Positions 25,794 through 35,131 of a stretch of DNA of 64,000 nucleotides are shown in pieces (position 1 is the stretch's first letter; every line of letters starts with the position of its first letter). The DNA comes from Candidatus Bathyarchaeota archaeon (GTDB lineage: Archaea > Thermoproteota > Bathyarchaeia > Bathyarchaeales > Bathycorpusculaceae). The notes under the pieces were generated by a model. The model was not told where the DNA came from. It ran no database searches and saw nothing but the letters and a program-made list of their open reading frames with translations. The stretch covers positions 62,001 through 126,000 of the forward strand of contig JAOZHW010000001.1 of the NCBI GenBank assembly GCA_026014685.1, written 5' to 3'. A program made the translations under genes and the position numbers.

Positions 25794-26007
25794 CGCTAAA
25801 CCTCTCATTACGCTCTGCTGAAATGCCTAAGCGGGTGGGCTGAAGCATTTATCGAAAGCACAAGAAGGCTTTCAGAGTGATATAATCCTTCCTCTAAAAA
25901 ATGTGAAAAACCCCTATATAACATCGGGTTAACAAACGTATTATTTCGCTGATTTTAAGTCAAAAATAGATATAGAGGACTTTACAAAAAGGAGAAGCTA
26001 AAAACAG

Positions 26008-26940
26008 CTATTTCTTGTAGTATGGCCGCCTTATGAAGGCGTATGCTTCAAGCGCCGCCGTGATACCCTGCCCAACCGCTGTACCAACCTGCTTGACGGG
26101 GTGATTTGTTACGTCTCCAGCCGCGTACACCCCTTCGAGGTTGGTGCGTTGGTGCATGTCGATTTTGATGTAGCCATGCTCGTCGACTTCTACACCTGCA
26201 GCGTTTGCCAATTGACTGTTGGGTGCTTCGCCGACCTGCACAAACACCGCATCCACCGCTAACTCGCTGATTTGCCCAGTTGAGTTGTCGATTAAGGTGA
26301 CGGAGCGGACTTGGCGGTCGCCTTTGATTTCTCGGATTTCCGTGTTCCAGAGGATGTTGACGTTTGTTTTGGCTTTAAGGTCGTTTACAAGCGATTCTTC
26401 TGCACGAAAAACATCCCGTCTGTGAATAACTGTAACTTGAGAGGCTAAACCTGAAAGGTAAAGAGTGGTAATACAGGACGAATTGCCGCCGCCAACAACC
26501 ACCACCTTTTTGCCCTTAAAGAAGGGCCCATCACACACTCCACAGTAGCTAACACCTCTACCGCGGAACTCTTTCTCGCCTTTAGCACCAATCTCTTTGT
26601 AATGTGAGCCAGTGGCGATGATGACGGCTTTGGCGGTGTAAGATGCACCTGTGGTTGTTACTGTTTTGGTTTCGCCTTTAAGGTCTAGGGCGGTTACGGC
26701 TTCAATGTCATGAATGTTGGCACCAAGGGCGCGTGCGTGGTCAGCCATCTTCTGCGCCAACTCGCCGCCGCTTATGGAGACAAAACCGGGGTAATTGACG
26801 ATTGTGGGGGCATCTGCGATGGTGCCTCCAGCGAATTTCTCATCCAAAACCAAAGTTTTCAATCCACTTCTAACAGCGTAAATCGCTGCGGCGAGTCCCG
26901 CTGAACCTGCACCGACGATAATGACATCCCAATTATCCAT
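26008..26940 (-). CDS. trxB: Thioredoxin reductase
   Basis: A 310-residue flavoprotein. FAD motif VIIVGAGSAGLAAAIYAVRSG, redox-active YCGVCDGPFF (CxxC), NAD(P)H motif VVVVGGGNSSCITTLYLSG and C-terminal VYAAGDVTNHPVKQVGTAVG. It reduces thioredoxin-like proteins. I chose the ATG at 26940, with GAAGG upstream. Whether it uses NADPH, NADH or F420H2 cannot be told; the HRRDVFRAEE segment after the nucleotide loop has the HRR motif seen in NADPH-type enzymes. Confidence 0.93.
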   Translation of the reverse strand: MDNWDVIIVGAGSAGLAAAIYAVRSGLKTLVLDEKFAGGTIADAPTIVNYPGFVSISGGELAQKMADHARALGANIHDIEAVTALDLKGETKTVTTTGASYTAKAVIIATGSHYKEIGAKGEKEFRGRGVSYCGVCDGPFFKGKKVVVVGGGNSSCITTLYLSGLASQVTVIHRRDVFRAEESLVNDLKAKTNVNILWNTEIREIKGDRQVRSVTLIDNSTGQISELAVDAVFVQVGEAPNSQLANAAGVEVDEHGYIKIDMHQRTNLEGVYAAGDVTNHPVKQVGTAVGQGITAALEAYAFIRRPYYKK

Positions 26941-27059
26941 AACAAGCAACCTTCATTGGAGATAGATTGGGTTGAAGCAGTTTATGAAGCGTTCGATTGA
27001 TGCAGGTTTTTTGGGACAATTATTAATAGACTGGAGAAGTAATATTTTTCTGTGGAATA

Positions 27060-27254
27060 ATGACGATCGAAGTTGAACTCAAAGAAATCAAGTCCTTGTT
27101 ATCAGCTGTTAACAAGAAACTGGACTCTTTGCTGGAAGAAAGAGAAACAGAGATGATTACAGCTCTTGAAGAGCAAGCGCTAAGAGAGTTTTTAGCTGAA
27201 GAACCTGACCTCTATTCGATTAAAGACGTTAAAACAAAGGTTAATTGCAATTGA
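27060..27254 (+). CDS. Putative antitoxin of a MazF-type module
   Basis: A 64-residue protein. The N-terminal half is a coiled coil (VELKEIKSLLSAVNKKLDSL), the rest is acidic and helical (MITALEEQALREFLAEEPDL). The gene overlaps the start of the following MazF/PemK-like gene by 10 bases, the usual order of an antitoxin before its toxin. No DNA-binding fold is obvious, so it may only neutralise the toxin. Confidence 0.65.
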   Translation: MTIEVELKEIKSLLSAVNKKLDSLLEERETEMITALEEQALREFLAEEPDLYSIKDVKTKVNCN

Positions 27255-27577
27255 AGGGTAAGATAGTTCTAATTACGTTTCCATTCACCGATTTAACCTC
27301 TACTAAACTGAGACCTGCACTTGTTTTATACGAAAGCGAAAAAGACGTCATGGTAGTCTTCATTTCATCGAGAAAAGCAAAAGCCACCTCTAAAGACGTC
27401 ATGATTGCTGAAAAGCACCCAGAATTCAAGCAAACTGGACTAAAGGTAGATTCATTTTTGAAGATTGAAAAAATAGCAACTCTATCCAAAAGGTTAATTG
27501 TAGGAGAATTAGGGCATGTTGGCCCTAAACTTAGGAAGGAAATAAACAGTAAGGTAACAAAAGCACTCAAACTCTAA
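27245..27577 (+). CDS. MazF/PemK-family toxin-like protein
   Basis: A 110-residue protein with the family N-terminus KGKIVLITFPFTDLTSTKLRPALVL (shown here in full as two strands and the RPAL turn). The C-terminal FLKIEKIATLSKRLIVGELG matches the S/T-L-x-K-x-x segment of the fold. Family members are ribosome-independent mRNA endonucleases. The start is a TTG at 27245 or 27251, inside the end of the antitoxin gene. Confidence 0.82.
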   Translation: MQLKGKIVLITFPFTDLTSTKLRPALVLYESEKDVMVVFISSRKAKATSKDVMIAEKHPEFKQTGLKVDSFLKIEKIATLSKRLIVGELGHVGPKLRKEINSKVTKALKL

Positions 27578-27665
27578 TTCAAACAAGTGACCATTAAGTC
27601 TACGTTTCCAATAAGCTGATATGTTCGTTGTGTCTTATTTTTTGTCGCTTCTGGAAGGTTTGTTT

Positions 27666-29441
27666 ATGGCTAAATACAGATGTACCGTGTGCAACTGGGT
27701 TTATGACGACGCAAAACAGAAAGTCAAATTTGAAGATTTACCCAAAGAGTGGGTCTGCCCCATCTGCGGCGCACCCAAATCAGCGTTTGTACTCTTAACC
27801 GAAGAAAAAACCGCCAAAGAAGCTCCACCTGAAAAGGCGAAGAGCACCGTTTCCGACGTGTTAATCAACCAGATCGCGGCTTGGGGCGTAAAATACGTTT
27901 TCGGAATCCCAGGAACCTCCACATTAGGCGTCGTGGATGCCATTCGTAAAACAAACGGCAAAGTCCACTACATCCAAGTGCGCCATGAAGAAACAGCGGC
28001 GTTTATGGCTTCCGCCTATGGAAAACTCACTGGACACATCTCGGCAGTCTTGGGTATTTCTGGGCCAGGTGCAACCAACCTCGTTACAGGACTCTACGAC
28101 GCACAATTGGACCACGCGCCTGTTTTGGCTTTAACTGGTTTGGTGCCCCGTAAACTAATCGGCAAAGGAGCAATCCAAGAAATCGATCAACACGCCTTCT
28201 TTGAACCGCTAAGCGTTTACAATAAGACATTGATGACAGAAGACCAGACAACTTCGTTGGCGACGTTGGCGATTAAGCATGCACTGCTAGATCAAGGAGT
28301 CGCACACATCGGCATCCCAAACGACGTACAAAAGTTGCCGTACGAAGCAGAGATTTTGCCATTTGAAGGTAGAATGCCCAACATGGCTTACGGCCAAGAA
28401 GAATGGGTAATAGAGAAAGCCGCCAAAGTAGTCGACCAAGCCAATCGCCCAGTTATCTTAATCGGGTTTGGGGCAAGAGGACAGGGAACTAAACTGCTTA
28501 AACTAGCCGACAAAATCGGAGCACCGATAATCGCCACTTTCCGCGGCAAAGGCATCGTAGACGAGACCGATTCGCGGTACATGGGTTGCCATGGCGGTGT
28601 GGGCTCAACAGCGGCGGCGAAGATCATGGAAAAAACCGATTTACTCATAGCAGTAGGCTTGTCGTTTTCGGATTTGTCCCAGATCCCACAGAAACGCATG
28701 GTGCAAATCGACATCAACCCCCTAATGATTGCGAGGCGTTACCCTGCCGAGGTCGCGTTGTTGGGTAACAGCGCGGTTTTGATTCCAAAGTTAACCGAGA
28801 AAATCGCCGAGAAAAACCGAGCGGACTATGTAGCTGAAGCTGCCAAACTCAAAGAGGCATGGCTAAAGCAGCTCCAAGCGGAAGCCGACCCAACAGCCAA
28901 ACCCATTCGTCCACCCTACATCATGAAAGTGCTAAACGAAAAGGTTGCTGATGACGCGGTGATTTCGCTGGATGTGGGCGAGAACTGTTGGTGGTTCGGG
29001 CGCAACTTTCTCATGAAGCGGTCTCAGAAGATGGTGATGAGCGGCACTTTGGCGACGATGGGATTCGGGTTACCAGGCGCGTTGGCGGCTGCCTTTGCGT
29101 ATCCTGATAGGCAAATCGTCTGCGTGACAGGCGACGGCGGTTTAACGATGGTGCTGGGCGACTTCCTAACCGCGTTAAAGTACAATTTGCCCGTGAAGGT
29201 GTTTGTTATCAACAACAAACGGTTGGGCATGATTATGCAGGAACAGAAGGTCGAAGGATACGAGGGCTGGCAAACCGAGCTACATGATTTCAGCTTCGCC
29301 GACTTCGCCTCAAATGCAGGCGGCTTAGGCATCAAAGTCACCGAGCCAAAAGAGTTAGAAGCTTCAGTTGAGGTGGCATTGAAATCGGATAAGCCCACGA
29401 TTGTGGACATCGACACTGACCCAAGACGGTTCCCGCAATAA
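27666..29441 (+). CDS. Rubredoxin-fused TPP-dependent enzyme (pyruvate oxidase/acetolactate synthase family)
   Basis: A 591-residue fusion. Residues 1-45 are a rubredoxin: [12 protein letters not shown] and [13 protein letters not shown] give four Cys for one iron. From about residue 57 a full thiamine-diphosphate enzyme follows: [36 protein letters not shown] with the activating Glu, [17 protein letters not shown], the middle FAD/nucleotide-like domain, and the TPP motif [11 protein letters not shown] ending in VINN. The rubredoxin suggests that electrons from the 2-oxoacid reaction go to a rubredoxin partner rather than to a quinone or oxygen. I chose the ATG at 27666, with GGAAGG seven bases upstream. 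Confidence 0.9.
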   Translation: MAKYRCTVCNWVYDDAKQKVKFEDLPKEWVCPICGAPKSAFVLLTEEKTAKEAPPEKAKSTVSDVLINQIAAWGVKYVFGIPGTSTLGVVDAIRKTNGKVHYIQVRHEETAAFMASAYGKLTGHISAVLGISGPGATNLVTGLYDAQLDHAPVLALTGLVPRKLIGKGAIQEIDQHAFFEPLSVYNKTLMTEDQTTSLATLAIKHALLDQGVAHIGIPNDVQKLPYEAEILPFEGRMPNMAYGQEEWVIEKAAKVVDQANRPVILIGFGARGQGTKLLKLADKIGAPIIATFRGKGIVDETDSRYMGCHGGVGSTAAAKIMEKTDLLIAVGLSFSDLSQIPQKRMVQIDINPLMIARRYPAEVALLGNSAVLIPKLTEKIAEKNRADYVAEAAKLKEAWLKQLQAEADPTAKPIRPPYIMKVLNEKVADDAVISLDVGENCWWFGRNFLMKRSQKMVMSGTLATMGFGLPGALAAAFAYPDRQIVCVTGDGGLTMVLGDFLTALKYNLPVKVFVINNKRLGMIMQEQKVEGYEGWQTELHDFSFADFASNAGGLGIKVTEPKELEASVEVALKSDKPTIVDIDTDPRRFPQ

Positions 29442-29869
29442 CAACCTTGAAAGAAGCGTTACAGCAACCTCATAGCTGGGTTACAAGTTTAGTTAATTCT
29501 AGGTAACATAAGAACGTAGCTTGCGACTTTCTATATATAACGGAGGGGAGAGGGGCGGCAGAGCAACCGCGAGATTTTTGCTCGTGGGGTTAAAGTGTAT
29601 GCTGTTTATTGTAATGCGAAAAAGTATCTGTTAAGTAAAAGCAGCCAATTCATACGTTAAGGAATTAATTTTCTAAGCCGAGTTGCGAGAACGCAACGTT
29701 ACAATCCCTGATGGTTGATTGCCTCTTAAGTAGAGTTACAGTCGAGCATTCAATGGAAGACTTGAAAAACTAACCTACAAAAAAGCTTAAAGATTGCAAA
29801 CCAGAAAACTCCTGATAGATAACGCTTAAAACCAAAGTTTACATTCCTAAAGGCTAACGAGGAATAGAA
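29442..29869. other. Non-coding stretch with repeat copy D and possible stem-loops
   Basis: No convincing gene lies in these 428 bases. Copy D of the TATA/purine repeat is at 29531-29565. Directly after it AACC-GCGAG can pair with CTCGT-GG-GGTT around a seven-base loop (about 29565-29596). Near 29682-29697 GTTGCG and CGCAAC form a perfect six-base stem with an AGAA loop. A TATA-like AAAAAGCTTAAAG lies near 29779, a candidate promoter for prs. A structured RNA is possible, but no known RNA class is recognised. Confidence 0.5.
29531..29565 (+). repeat. Dispersed TATA/purine repeat, copy D (short form)
   Basis: CTATATATAACGGAGGGGAG, then AGGGGCGGCAGAGC. It matches copy E (minus strand, 49051-49086) over about 30 bases and copy F (minus strand, 57416-57453) less closely. 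It shares the TATA-then-GGAGGGGAG core with copies A to C. Confidence 0.65.
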
Positions 29870-30751
29870 TTGAAAATCATCTCTGGCCCCGCATCCAAAC
29901 CGCTCGCTGAAGCAGTCTCAGCGCAAACAGGCTTCCCAAACGTGCCCGTTGTCTCGAAGGTTTTCCCCGATGGTGAATCCTACGTCCGCTTAGACGGCGA
30001 CGTAACGGGCGAAGAGGTTGCAATAATCCAAACCACCTGCCCCCCAATGCAGGACGGCAGACTCTTCCAACTTGCTTTCCTTGCTGACTCAGCTAAACGC
30101 GCTGGCGCAACCAAAGTCACCGCTGTTGTTCCCTATCTTGCTTACGCTCGTCAAGACAAGATGTTCCTCGCAGGTGAAGGCATAAGCGTAGAAACCATCG
30201 CACGCATGCTCAAATCTGCAGGAATCGACGAGTTGCTGACGGTTAACATCCATTCTGAGCACTCGTTAGCGCAGTTTCCTTTTCCAGCACGCACGACCAG
30301 CGCTATCCCGCTCATCGCCGACTACTTCGTCAAAAAAGGCTACCGCGGCGCATACGCACTCTCACCTGACAAGGGCGCCATGTACATAGCCCAGCAAGCC
30401 CAGAAAGTGTTGGATGGCGACGCAGGGCACCTCAACAAGACCCGCGACCGCTACACTGGGCAAACCGTACAGACCGCCGAAGGATTAAACGTTAAAGACC
30501 AAACCGTCATCATCCTCGACGACATCATCAGCACAGGCGGAACCATCGTGGGTGCAGCAAAAATCCTGCGTGAAAACGGCGCAAAACACGTCTTCTGCGG
30601 TTGCGTGCATGGTTTGCTCATCGGCGACGCGGAGAAGCGCATCCTCGACGCGGGTGTGGAGGAAATTGTGGGTACCGATAGCGTCCCCGGATCGGTGAGT
30701 AAGGTTTCGTTGGCGCCGCTGATTAGTCAAGCACTCAAAGGCGCAGTGTAG
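29870..30751 (+). CDS. prs: Ribose-phosphate pyrophosphokinase
   Basis: A 293-residue archaeal PRPP synthase. It has KVFPDGESYVRLDGDV, the YLAYARQDKMFLAGEGIS flexible-loop region, LTVNIHSEHSLAQF with metal-binding His, LSPDKGAMYIAQQAQKVL and the PRPP-binding VIILDDIISTGGTIVGAA. It makes PRPP from ribose 5-phosphate and ATP, feeding nadC and pyrE also encoded here. The start is a TTG with GAGG upstream. Its stop overlaps the GTG start of the next gene by one base. Confidence 0.95.
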   Translation: MKIISGPASKPLAEAVSAQTGFPNVPVVSKVFPDGESYVRLDGDVTGEEVAIIQTTCPPMQDGRLFQLAFLADSAKRAGATKVTAVVPYLAYARQDKMFLAGEGISVETIARMLKSAGIDELLTVNIHSEHSLAQFPFPARTTSAIPLIADYFVKKGYRGAYALSPDKGAMYIAQQAQKVLDGDAGHLNKTRDRYTGQTVQTAEGLNVKDQTVIILDDIISTGGTIVGAAKILRENGAKHVFCGCVHGLLIGDAEKRILDAGVEEIVGTDSVPGSVSKVSLAPLISQALKGAV

Positions 30752-31800
30752 TGCCTAAGCTTTTCTTTTTGCTCTCAGGCGAAAACTTGACGCTTCCTGC
30801 GGCGGAAGTTAAGGCGATTTTGGAAGCGGAAGGCTACATGTACTCGAATGTTTGCGAGTTTGACCAAGTTCTGAGTTTGGATTCCGATTTGGATTCAGTG
30901 CGGCTTGTGCAGATTCGTTCGGCTTACACGCGAGTCTGCGCCCAAGAATTATTGGTTGCAAACGCAAACTACACCGACATCGCAGACGCAGTCAGCAAAA
31001 CTGACTTCTCAGATGTGCTGAAGGGCGGCGAAAGCTTCGTAGTCCGCATTAACCGCATCAAGAACTACGCCGACGCCGAAATCAACACCATGACACTCGA
31101 GATAAAACTGGGGGGACAAATCCTTAGGCAAAACCCAGGCACAAGCGTTAACCTCAAAAACCCCGACAAAACCTTCATCGGCATAATCACCAACAACAAA
31201 CTCGTTTTAGGCTTAAAACTCACCGACATAACCAGCAAAACCTTCTCTGAGCGCCGTCCACGCAAGAAACCATTTTTCCACCCCTCAGCCATGCCGTCAA
31301 AGATGGCGCGGTGCATGGTGAATTTGTCGCGGGCGAAAGCTGAGTCGGTGCTGCTTGATCCCTTCTGCGGCACAGGCACCTCGCTTATCGAAGCGACCTT
31401 CATTGGGTGTCGCGCGGTTGGGGTGGATGCACAGAAGAGGATGGTTTTGGGTACCAGAAGAAACCTCAAGCACTTCGGCATAGAAGCGGAGGGGCTGATT
31501 TGGGGAGACTCCCGCAAGATTCCGCTTTTCAAGGTGGATGCGGTTGTGACTGATCCGCCTTATGGTCGCTCGTCAAGCACCCTAAAATCCACAACTATCC
31601 AGTTAGTCAGAGATGTTTTAGCTGCCTCGTATGCGCTTTTGGGGGTGGGGCAACGGATTTGTATAGCCGCACCCAAAACATTAAACATATCCCAGTTAGG
31701 CGCCGAGTTGGGCTTTAAGCATGTGGAATCCCACTTTGCCTACGTCCACGCCACCCTGACAAGGGAAATTGCGGTGTTCGAAAAGGTGCAAAAGTCATGA
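30751..31800 (+). CDS. tRNA (guanine(10)-N2)-methyltransferase
   Basis: A 349-residue protein. The N-terminal part, to about residue 150, is a THUMP-containing RNA-binding region. The C-terminal Rossmann methyltransferase has LLDPFCGTGTSLIEATFIGC for SAM, GVDAQKRMVLG and the catalytic DPPYGRSSS. The layout matches archaeal Trm11/TrmG10, which methylates G10 of tRNA. It starts with a GTG overlapping the prs stop and overlaps rnz by four bases, so three genes are coupled. Confidence 0.92.
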   Translation: MPKLFFLLSGENLTLPAAEVKAILEAEGYMYSNVCEFDQVLSLDSDLDSVRLVQIRSAYTRVCAQELLVANANYTDIADAVSKTDFSDVLKGGESFVVRINRIKNYADAEINTMTLEIKLGGQILRQNPGTSVNLKNPDKTFIGIITNNKLVLGLKLTDITSKTFSERRPRKKPFFHPSAMPSKMARCMVNLSRAKAESVLLDPFCGTGTSLIEATFIGCRAVGVDAQKRMVLGTRRNLKHFGIEAEGLIWGDSRKIPLFKVDAVVTDPPYGRSSSTLKSTTIQLVRDVLAASYALLGVGQRICIAAPKTLNISQLGAELGFKHVESHFAYVHATLTREIAVFEKVQKS

Positions 31801-32717
31801 GTATCCGAGTGATGTTCTTGGGCACAAGCGGAAGCGTACCCACCCTGAAGCGCAGCCTGCCAGCCGTTGTGGTGCAGTGCCCGCGTGACCAGTGGATGTT
31901 TGACTGCGGCGAAAACGTCCAGCGGCAGATGATGCAGGCAAAAGTCAGCTTCCACAAAAAACTCAAAATTTTCATAACCCACTTGCACGGCGACCACGTG
32001 TTGGGTTTGCCTGGGTTACTGCAGACGATGGCGCTTATGGAACGCAAAGAACCCGTACAAATCTATGGCCCAGTGGGGCTCAAAAGCTTCTTGCTGTGCA
32101 CTAAGGAAACGTTGAACTTTGGTTTAAACTACCCCGTTGAAATCAGCGAAATCATAGGCGAAGGTACAATCTGCGACACCGCCGACTACGCGGTTGTGGC
32201 CTTCAAATCCAGCCACGCCGTTGATGGTTACTGTTTTGCGTTTGAAGAGAAACCGCGCCCAGGCAAGTTTTACCCCAAAAAAGCCTTAGCTCTCGGTATC
32301 CCTGAAGGCGAGTTGTGGTCTAAGTTGCAGAGCGGAAAAGAGGTTAAAGCCCCTAACGGCAAAACCGTGAAGCCAACTGACGTGATGGGTCCAATGCGCA
32401 AAGGGAGAAAAATCGTCTACACAGGCGACACCAAACCCTTTGAAAGCTTCGCTAAACACGCCAAAGGCGCGGATTTGGTGATTCATGATTGCACCTTCGA
32501 TGACTCGCTTATGGAAAAAGCGGCAATAGATGGGCATTCAACTCCAACTCAGGCGGCGGCTCAGGCAAAAGCTGCAGGCGCAAAACGCCTTGTCCTCTCA
32601 CATATTAGTGCAAGGTACCCCGACGCCACAGCGCTTCTGGAGCAAGCCAAAAAAGTGTTTCCCAATACGGTGCTGGCGGAGGATTTCTTGGAGCTAGAGT
32701 TGCCGCTAAACGAGTAG
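31797..32717 (+). CDS. rnz: Ribonuclease Z
   Basis: A 306-residue metallo-beta-lactamase-fold nuclease. FLGTSGSVPTLKRSLPAVVV opens the protein, FITHLHGDHVLGLPGLLQ is the zinc motif HxHxDH, a long flexible arm around 150-200 carries GKFYPKKALALGIPEGELW, and YTGDTKP and LSHISARY supply the later ligands. It removes 3' trailers from tRNA precursors. It overlaps the tRNA methylase gene by four bases. Confidence 0.97.
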   Translation: MSIRVMFLGTSGSVPTLKRSLPAVVVQCPRDQWMFDCGENVQRQMMQAKVSFHKKLKIFITHLHGDHVLGLPGLLQTMALMERKEPVQIYGPVGLKSFLLCTKETLNFGLNYPVEISEIIGEGTICDTADYAVVAFKSSHAVDGYCFAFEEKPRPGKFYPKKALALGIPEGELWSKLQSGKEVKAPNGKTVKPTDVMGPMRKGRKIVYTGDTKPFESFAKHAKGADLVIHDCTFDDSLMEKAAIDGHSTPTQAAAQAKAAGAKRLVLSHISARYPDATALLEQAKKVFPNTVLAEDFLELELPLNE

Positions 32718-33488
32718 CTCTTTGAGTTTTGCGATGCTTTCGGGCACTTTGCGCATGGATTCAACGACTACGGTTTTGTCGTATCCGATTTTTTTTAGTG
32801 ACTCCGCAAACTGTTGGTAGTCGATGTTGCCGTCCATGACGCCGTTGTGTTGGTCGTCGGTGCCGTCATTATTGCTGGCATGTATGTGGACGATTTTGTC
32901 TGCGAGTTGGTTGATGAAGGGCTGAATTTGAGCTTCCAAGTTAGCGTGCCCCAAATCTAGGGTTATGCCGATGGGCAGGTTGGTTTCTTTGTAGAAGCGC
33001 ATGAACTCAGCGGGGGTACTCATCAAAAACCAGTACTTGTTAGGCAAATTCTCCAACGCCAAATTCACCCCATACTCCTCTGCCTCACTGTAAAGTTCTT
33101 CTATGCTTTGACACATAGTTTTGAAGTCAGCGTCAGGATAAAACTGCCCGATACCTGTGCGCTGGGCGGGGTGGAAAACCCACATCTTTGCGTCAATGGC
33201 GCGGGCGTTTGAGAGCGACTGCTTAAGGCGTTTCATGGACGCAGCCAACATAGGTTTAGCAGGGGCACCGATGTTAATGTCAGCGAAAGGCGCATGCAGC
33301 GAGTAGGTTAAACCGTAGGATTTGGCGGCTTCACGGAGTTGGGTGATGCGGGTTTTGTTGAGGTCGTGGGTGCCGTCATCGAGGATTTCGATGTATTTGG
33401 TGTTCATGGTGCCTAAGCGTTTTATCATGCGGTTGAAGGGTTCGCCTAGACAGTAGAGCATTGAAACGCCAACTTTCGCTTTAGACAT
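32706..33488 (-). CDS. TIM-barrel sugar-phosphate isomerase/endonuclease-IV-like protein
   Basis: A 260-residue AP-endonuclease-2-like TIM barrel. Motifs: YSLHAPFADINIG, WVFHPAQ, NLALENLPNK with a metal-binding Glu, GITLDLGHANL, IVHIHASNNDGTDDQHNGVM and TVVVESM. The set of His, Asp and Glu ligands fits sugar isomerases or epimerases and endonuclease IV relatives; the length and the NLALENLPNK segment favour the isomerase group. Substrate unknown. It is convergent with rnz, overlapping by 12 bases. Confidence 0.83.
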   Translation of the reverse strand: MSKAKVGVSMLYCLGEPFNRMIKRLGTMNTKYIEILDDGTHDLNKTRITQLREAAKSYGLTYSLHAPFADINIGAPAKPMLAASMKRLKQSLSNARAIDAKMWVFHPAQRTGIGQFYPDADFKTMCQSIEELYSEAEEYGVNLALENLPNKYWFLMSTPAEFMRFYKETNLPIGITLDLGHANLEAQIQPFINQLADKIVHIHASNNDGTDDQHNGVMDGNIDYQQFAESLKKIGYDKTVVVESMRKVPESIAKLKELLV

Positions 33489-33607
33489 ATATGTTCCTCT
33501 GTTAGGGGGCGGGTTGGGTTAAGAGCTAAACCTGCCTAAATAAGTTAATCCCCAAAATGAAGTCAAACCTTTAGAATGTTGTACTTGTTTTTTCTGCCCT
33601 AAAACGC

Positions 33608-34138
33608 TTATTGAAATAATGTTCGTCCATACTGAACCGAACCTTTTGCGGTTCGAGTCGTTTTGTACTGTACCTGTCTCAAGCCCAGCGCTAACTCGGC
33701 AAATTCCTTAAGCGTTGTATAGCGGAATTCCCATGTCGGCACACCATACCGCAGCCCACTGCACATGGTATCAGCGTAAACGTAGAGTCTGTGCCCCATG
33801 TAATCGAATGCCGCATGTTTTTCTTCGCCGTATTTGGGTTCGGCGAGTATTTTGAAGGGCCAGATTTTGCATGCTTCTGGCTTCATATTCTGTAGCGCAC
33901 AGAAATATTGGTGGCTGTTGCTGCAGAGGAAAGCGCAGCTGCCGTCGCTGCACCGTTTTATGTAGAAGCGGTCTAACCCCGCCACCGTGGTCTCAGAGCC
34001 AAACGTCTTGGTTAGCCGCAGCCACTCTGGAAAGCCAAGGACCACGCTGTAGAGTTTACAGCAGTAACCGCAGGCTCTGCAATGCCAATCCGCAACGTTT
34101 TGCCATGGAACAAACTGCACTTCAAACCACACCCTCAC
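33608..34138 (-). CDS. YkgJ-family cysteine-cluster protein
   Basis: A 176-residue protein. HCRACGYCCKLYSVVL begins the cysteine cluster, CSDGSCAFLCSNSHQYFC and ALQNMKPEACKIWPF continue it, matching the zinc or iron cluster of the YkgJ/CxxCxxCC family. The role of these proteins is unknown; metal binding and a link to protein or cofactor modification have been proposed. It precedes the methyltransferase gene by gene order but not by direct overlap. Confidence 0.8.
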   Translation of the reverse strand: MRVWFEVQFVPWQNVADWHCRACGYCCKLYSVVLGFPEWLRLTKTFGSETTVAGLDRFYIKRCSDGSCAFLCSNSHQYFCALQNMKPEACKIWPFKILAEPKYGEEKHAAFDYMGHRLYVYADTMCSGLRYGVPTWEFRYTTLKEFAELALGLRQVQYKTTRTAKGSVQYGRTLFQ

Positions 34139-34199
34139 TCATGGAGGGGTTAGTTAAAATATTTTCTTAGCGCCACCAAACAAACATGGGTCTTTTCGG

Positions 34200-34676
34200 C
34201 TACTTTTTTCTGTACAAATAAATCGTATGCGACGGGTAACCGAGCTTGGGGTTTTCGCAGTAAGTCTCTATCTTCTCAGGAGGCCAACCAACAATCTCGT
34301 AGTCATGCGAGACGACGCGGGCGCCTTTTTTGAGGTCACGCTCCAACTTGGGTTTAACCTTCTCGTTGGCACTTGTAGTCAAATACAGGTAAACGACGTC
34401 TGCTGAAGTCAAGTTTACCGCGAACATGTCAGTGTTTAAGATTGTTACACGATCGTCTAAGCCGTTCTCGTGGATTGCGCCGAGAGCTTTTTTAGCTAAG
34501 TCCTCGCGCAACTCGATGCCTACTCCGCGGGCGCCAAAAGTTTTCGCCGCCATAATCACCGTTCGCCCATCGCCCGCGCCGAGGTCAAATAGGACTTCGC
34601 CCGACTTCAAATCCGCCAGTTTAAGCATGTACTCTACCACGCAGGTGGGGCTTGGAACAAACGGAGCGATAAACAC
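34200..34676 (-). CDS. Class I SAM methyltransferase, protein-lysine-methyltransferase-like
   Basis: A 158-residue small Rossmann methyltransferase. SPTCVVEYMLKLADLKSGEV leads into LFDLGAGDGRTVIMAAKTFG (SAM loop), GIELREDLAKKA (acidic loop) and VVYLYLTTSANEKVKP. The N-terminal pattern and short length resemble archaeal aKMT enzymes that methylate lysines on many proteins, Cren7 included in Sulfolobales. A Cren7-like gene lies at 38307. The substrate is inferred by similarity only. Confidence 0.72.
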   Translation of the reverse strand: MFIAPFVPSPTCVVEYMLKLADLKSGEVLFDLGAGDGRTVIMAAKTFGARGVGIELREDLAKKALGAIHENGLDDRVTILNTDMFAVNLTSADVVYLYLTTSANEKVKPKLERDLKKGARVVSHDYEIVGWPPEKIETYCENPKLGYPSHTIYLYRKK

Positions 34677-34698
34677 TCAAAATCCTCCAAAAACGATG

Positions 34699-35025
34699 TT
34701 AAGCTACGTAAGCGTCTTTTTTAGTCTGCGGTCTTCTGGCTTCTCCGCATTTCACGCAGCTCTGAGCGCACAAATCAAGGTATTTTTCTTCTTCTTTAGA
34801 GCCTACTGCTTTTGCAGCTTTGGCGCAGAGTTCACTGGGTTCATTGCAGCCTTCTTCTTTGCACAACCCTGAGATGTATTGGCAGATTTCCTGTACGTCT
34901 TTTGGCTCCAAAACTGCTCTGTTGGTGCGAACCAGCAAGCAAAGTTCCCGTGCCATTACGCAGGTTTTGACGAATTTGATGCGTTCTAAAACTTCTTTGC
35001 GCAGGTTTTTTCGGCTTATCTCCAT
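34699..35025 (-). CDS. Hypothetical cysteine-rich helical protein
   Basis: A 108-residue soluble protein I do not recognise. It is mostly helical and has Cys in VKTCVMARELC, VQEICQYISGLCKEEGC, SELCAKAAKA and LDLCAQSCVKCGE. The C-terminal CxxC pair and the others could hold a metal. I chose the ATG at 35025 because codons before it read as unlikely protein. It lies 22 bases before the methyltransferase gene, so co-transcription is likely. Confidence 0.6.
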   Translation of the reverse strand: MEISRKNLRKEVLERIKFVKTCVMARELCLLVRTNRAVLEPKDVQEICQYISGLCKEEGCNEPSELCAKAAKAVGSKEEEKYLDLCAQSCVKCGEARRPQTKKDAYVA

Positions 35026-35131
35026 TATAGGGTCTCCTAAGATTGTCCACGCAGACATCATCACTAGATGACTCTTCACTTAAAAAGATGATGTTCAATA
35101 GCTGTGCCGTGGAAAACGAACAACAGAACAA

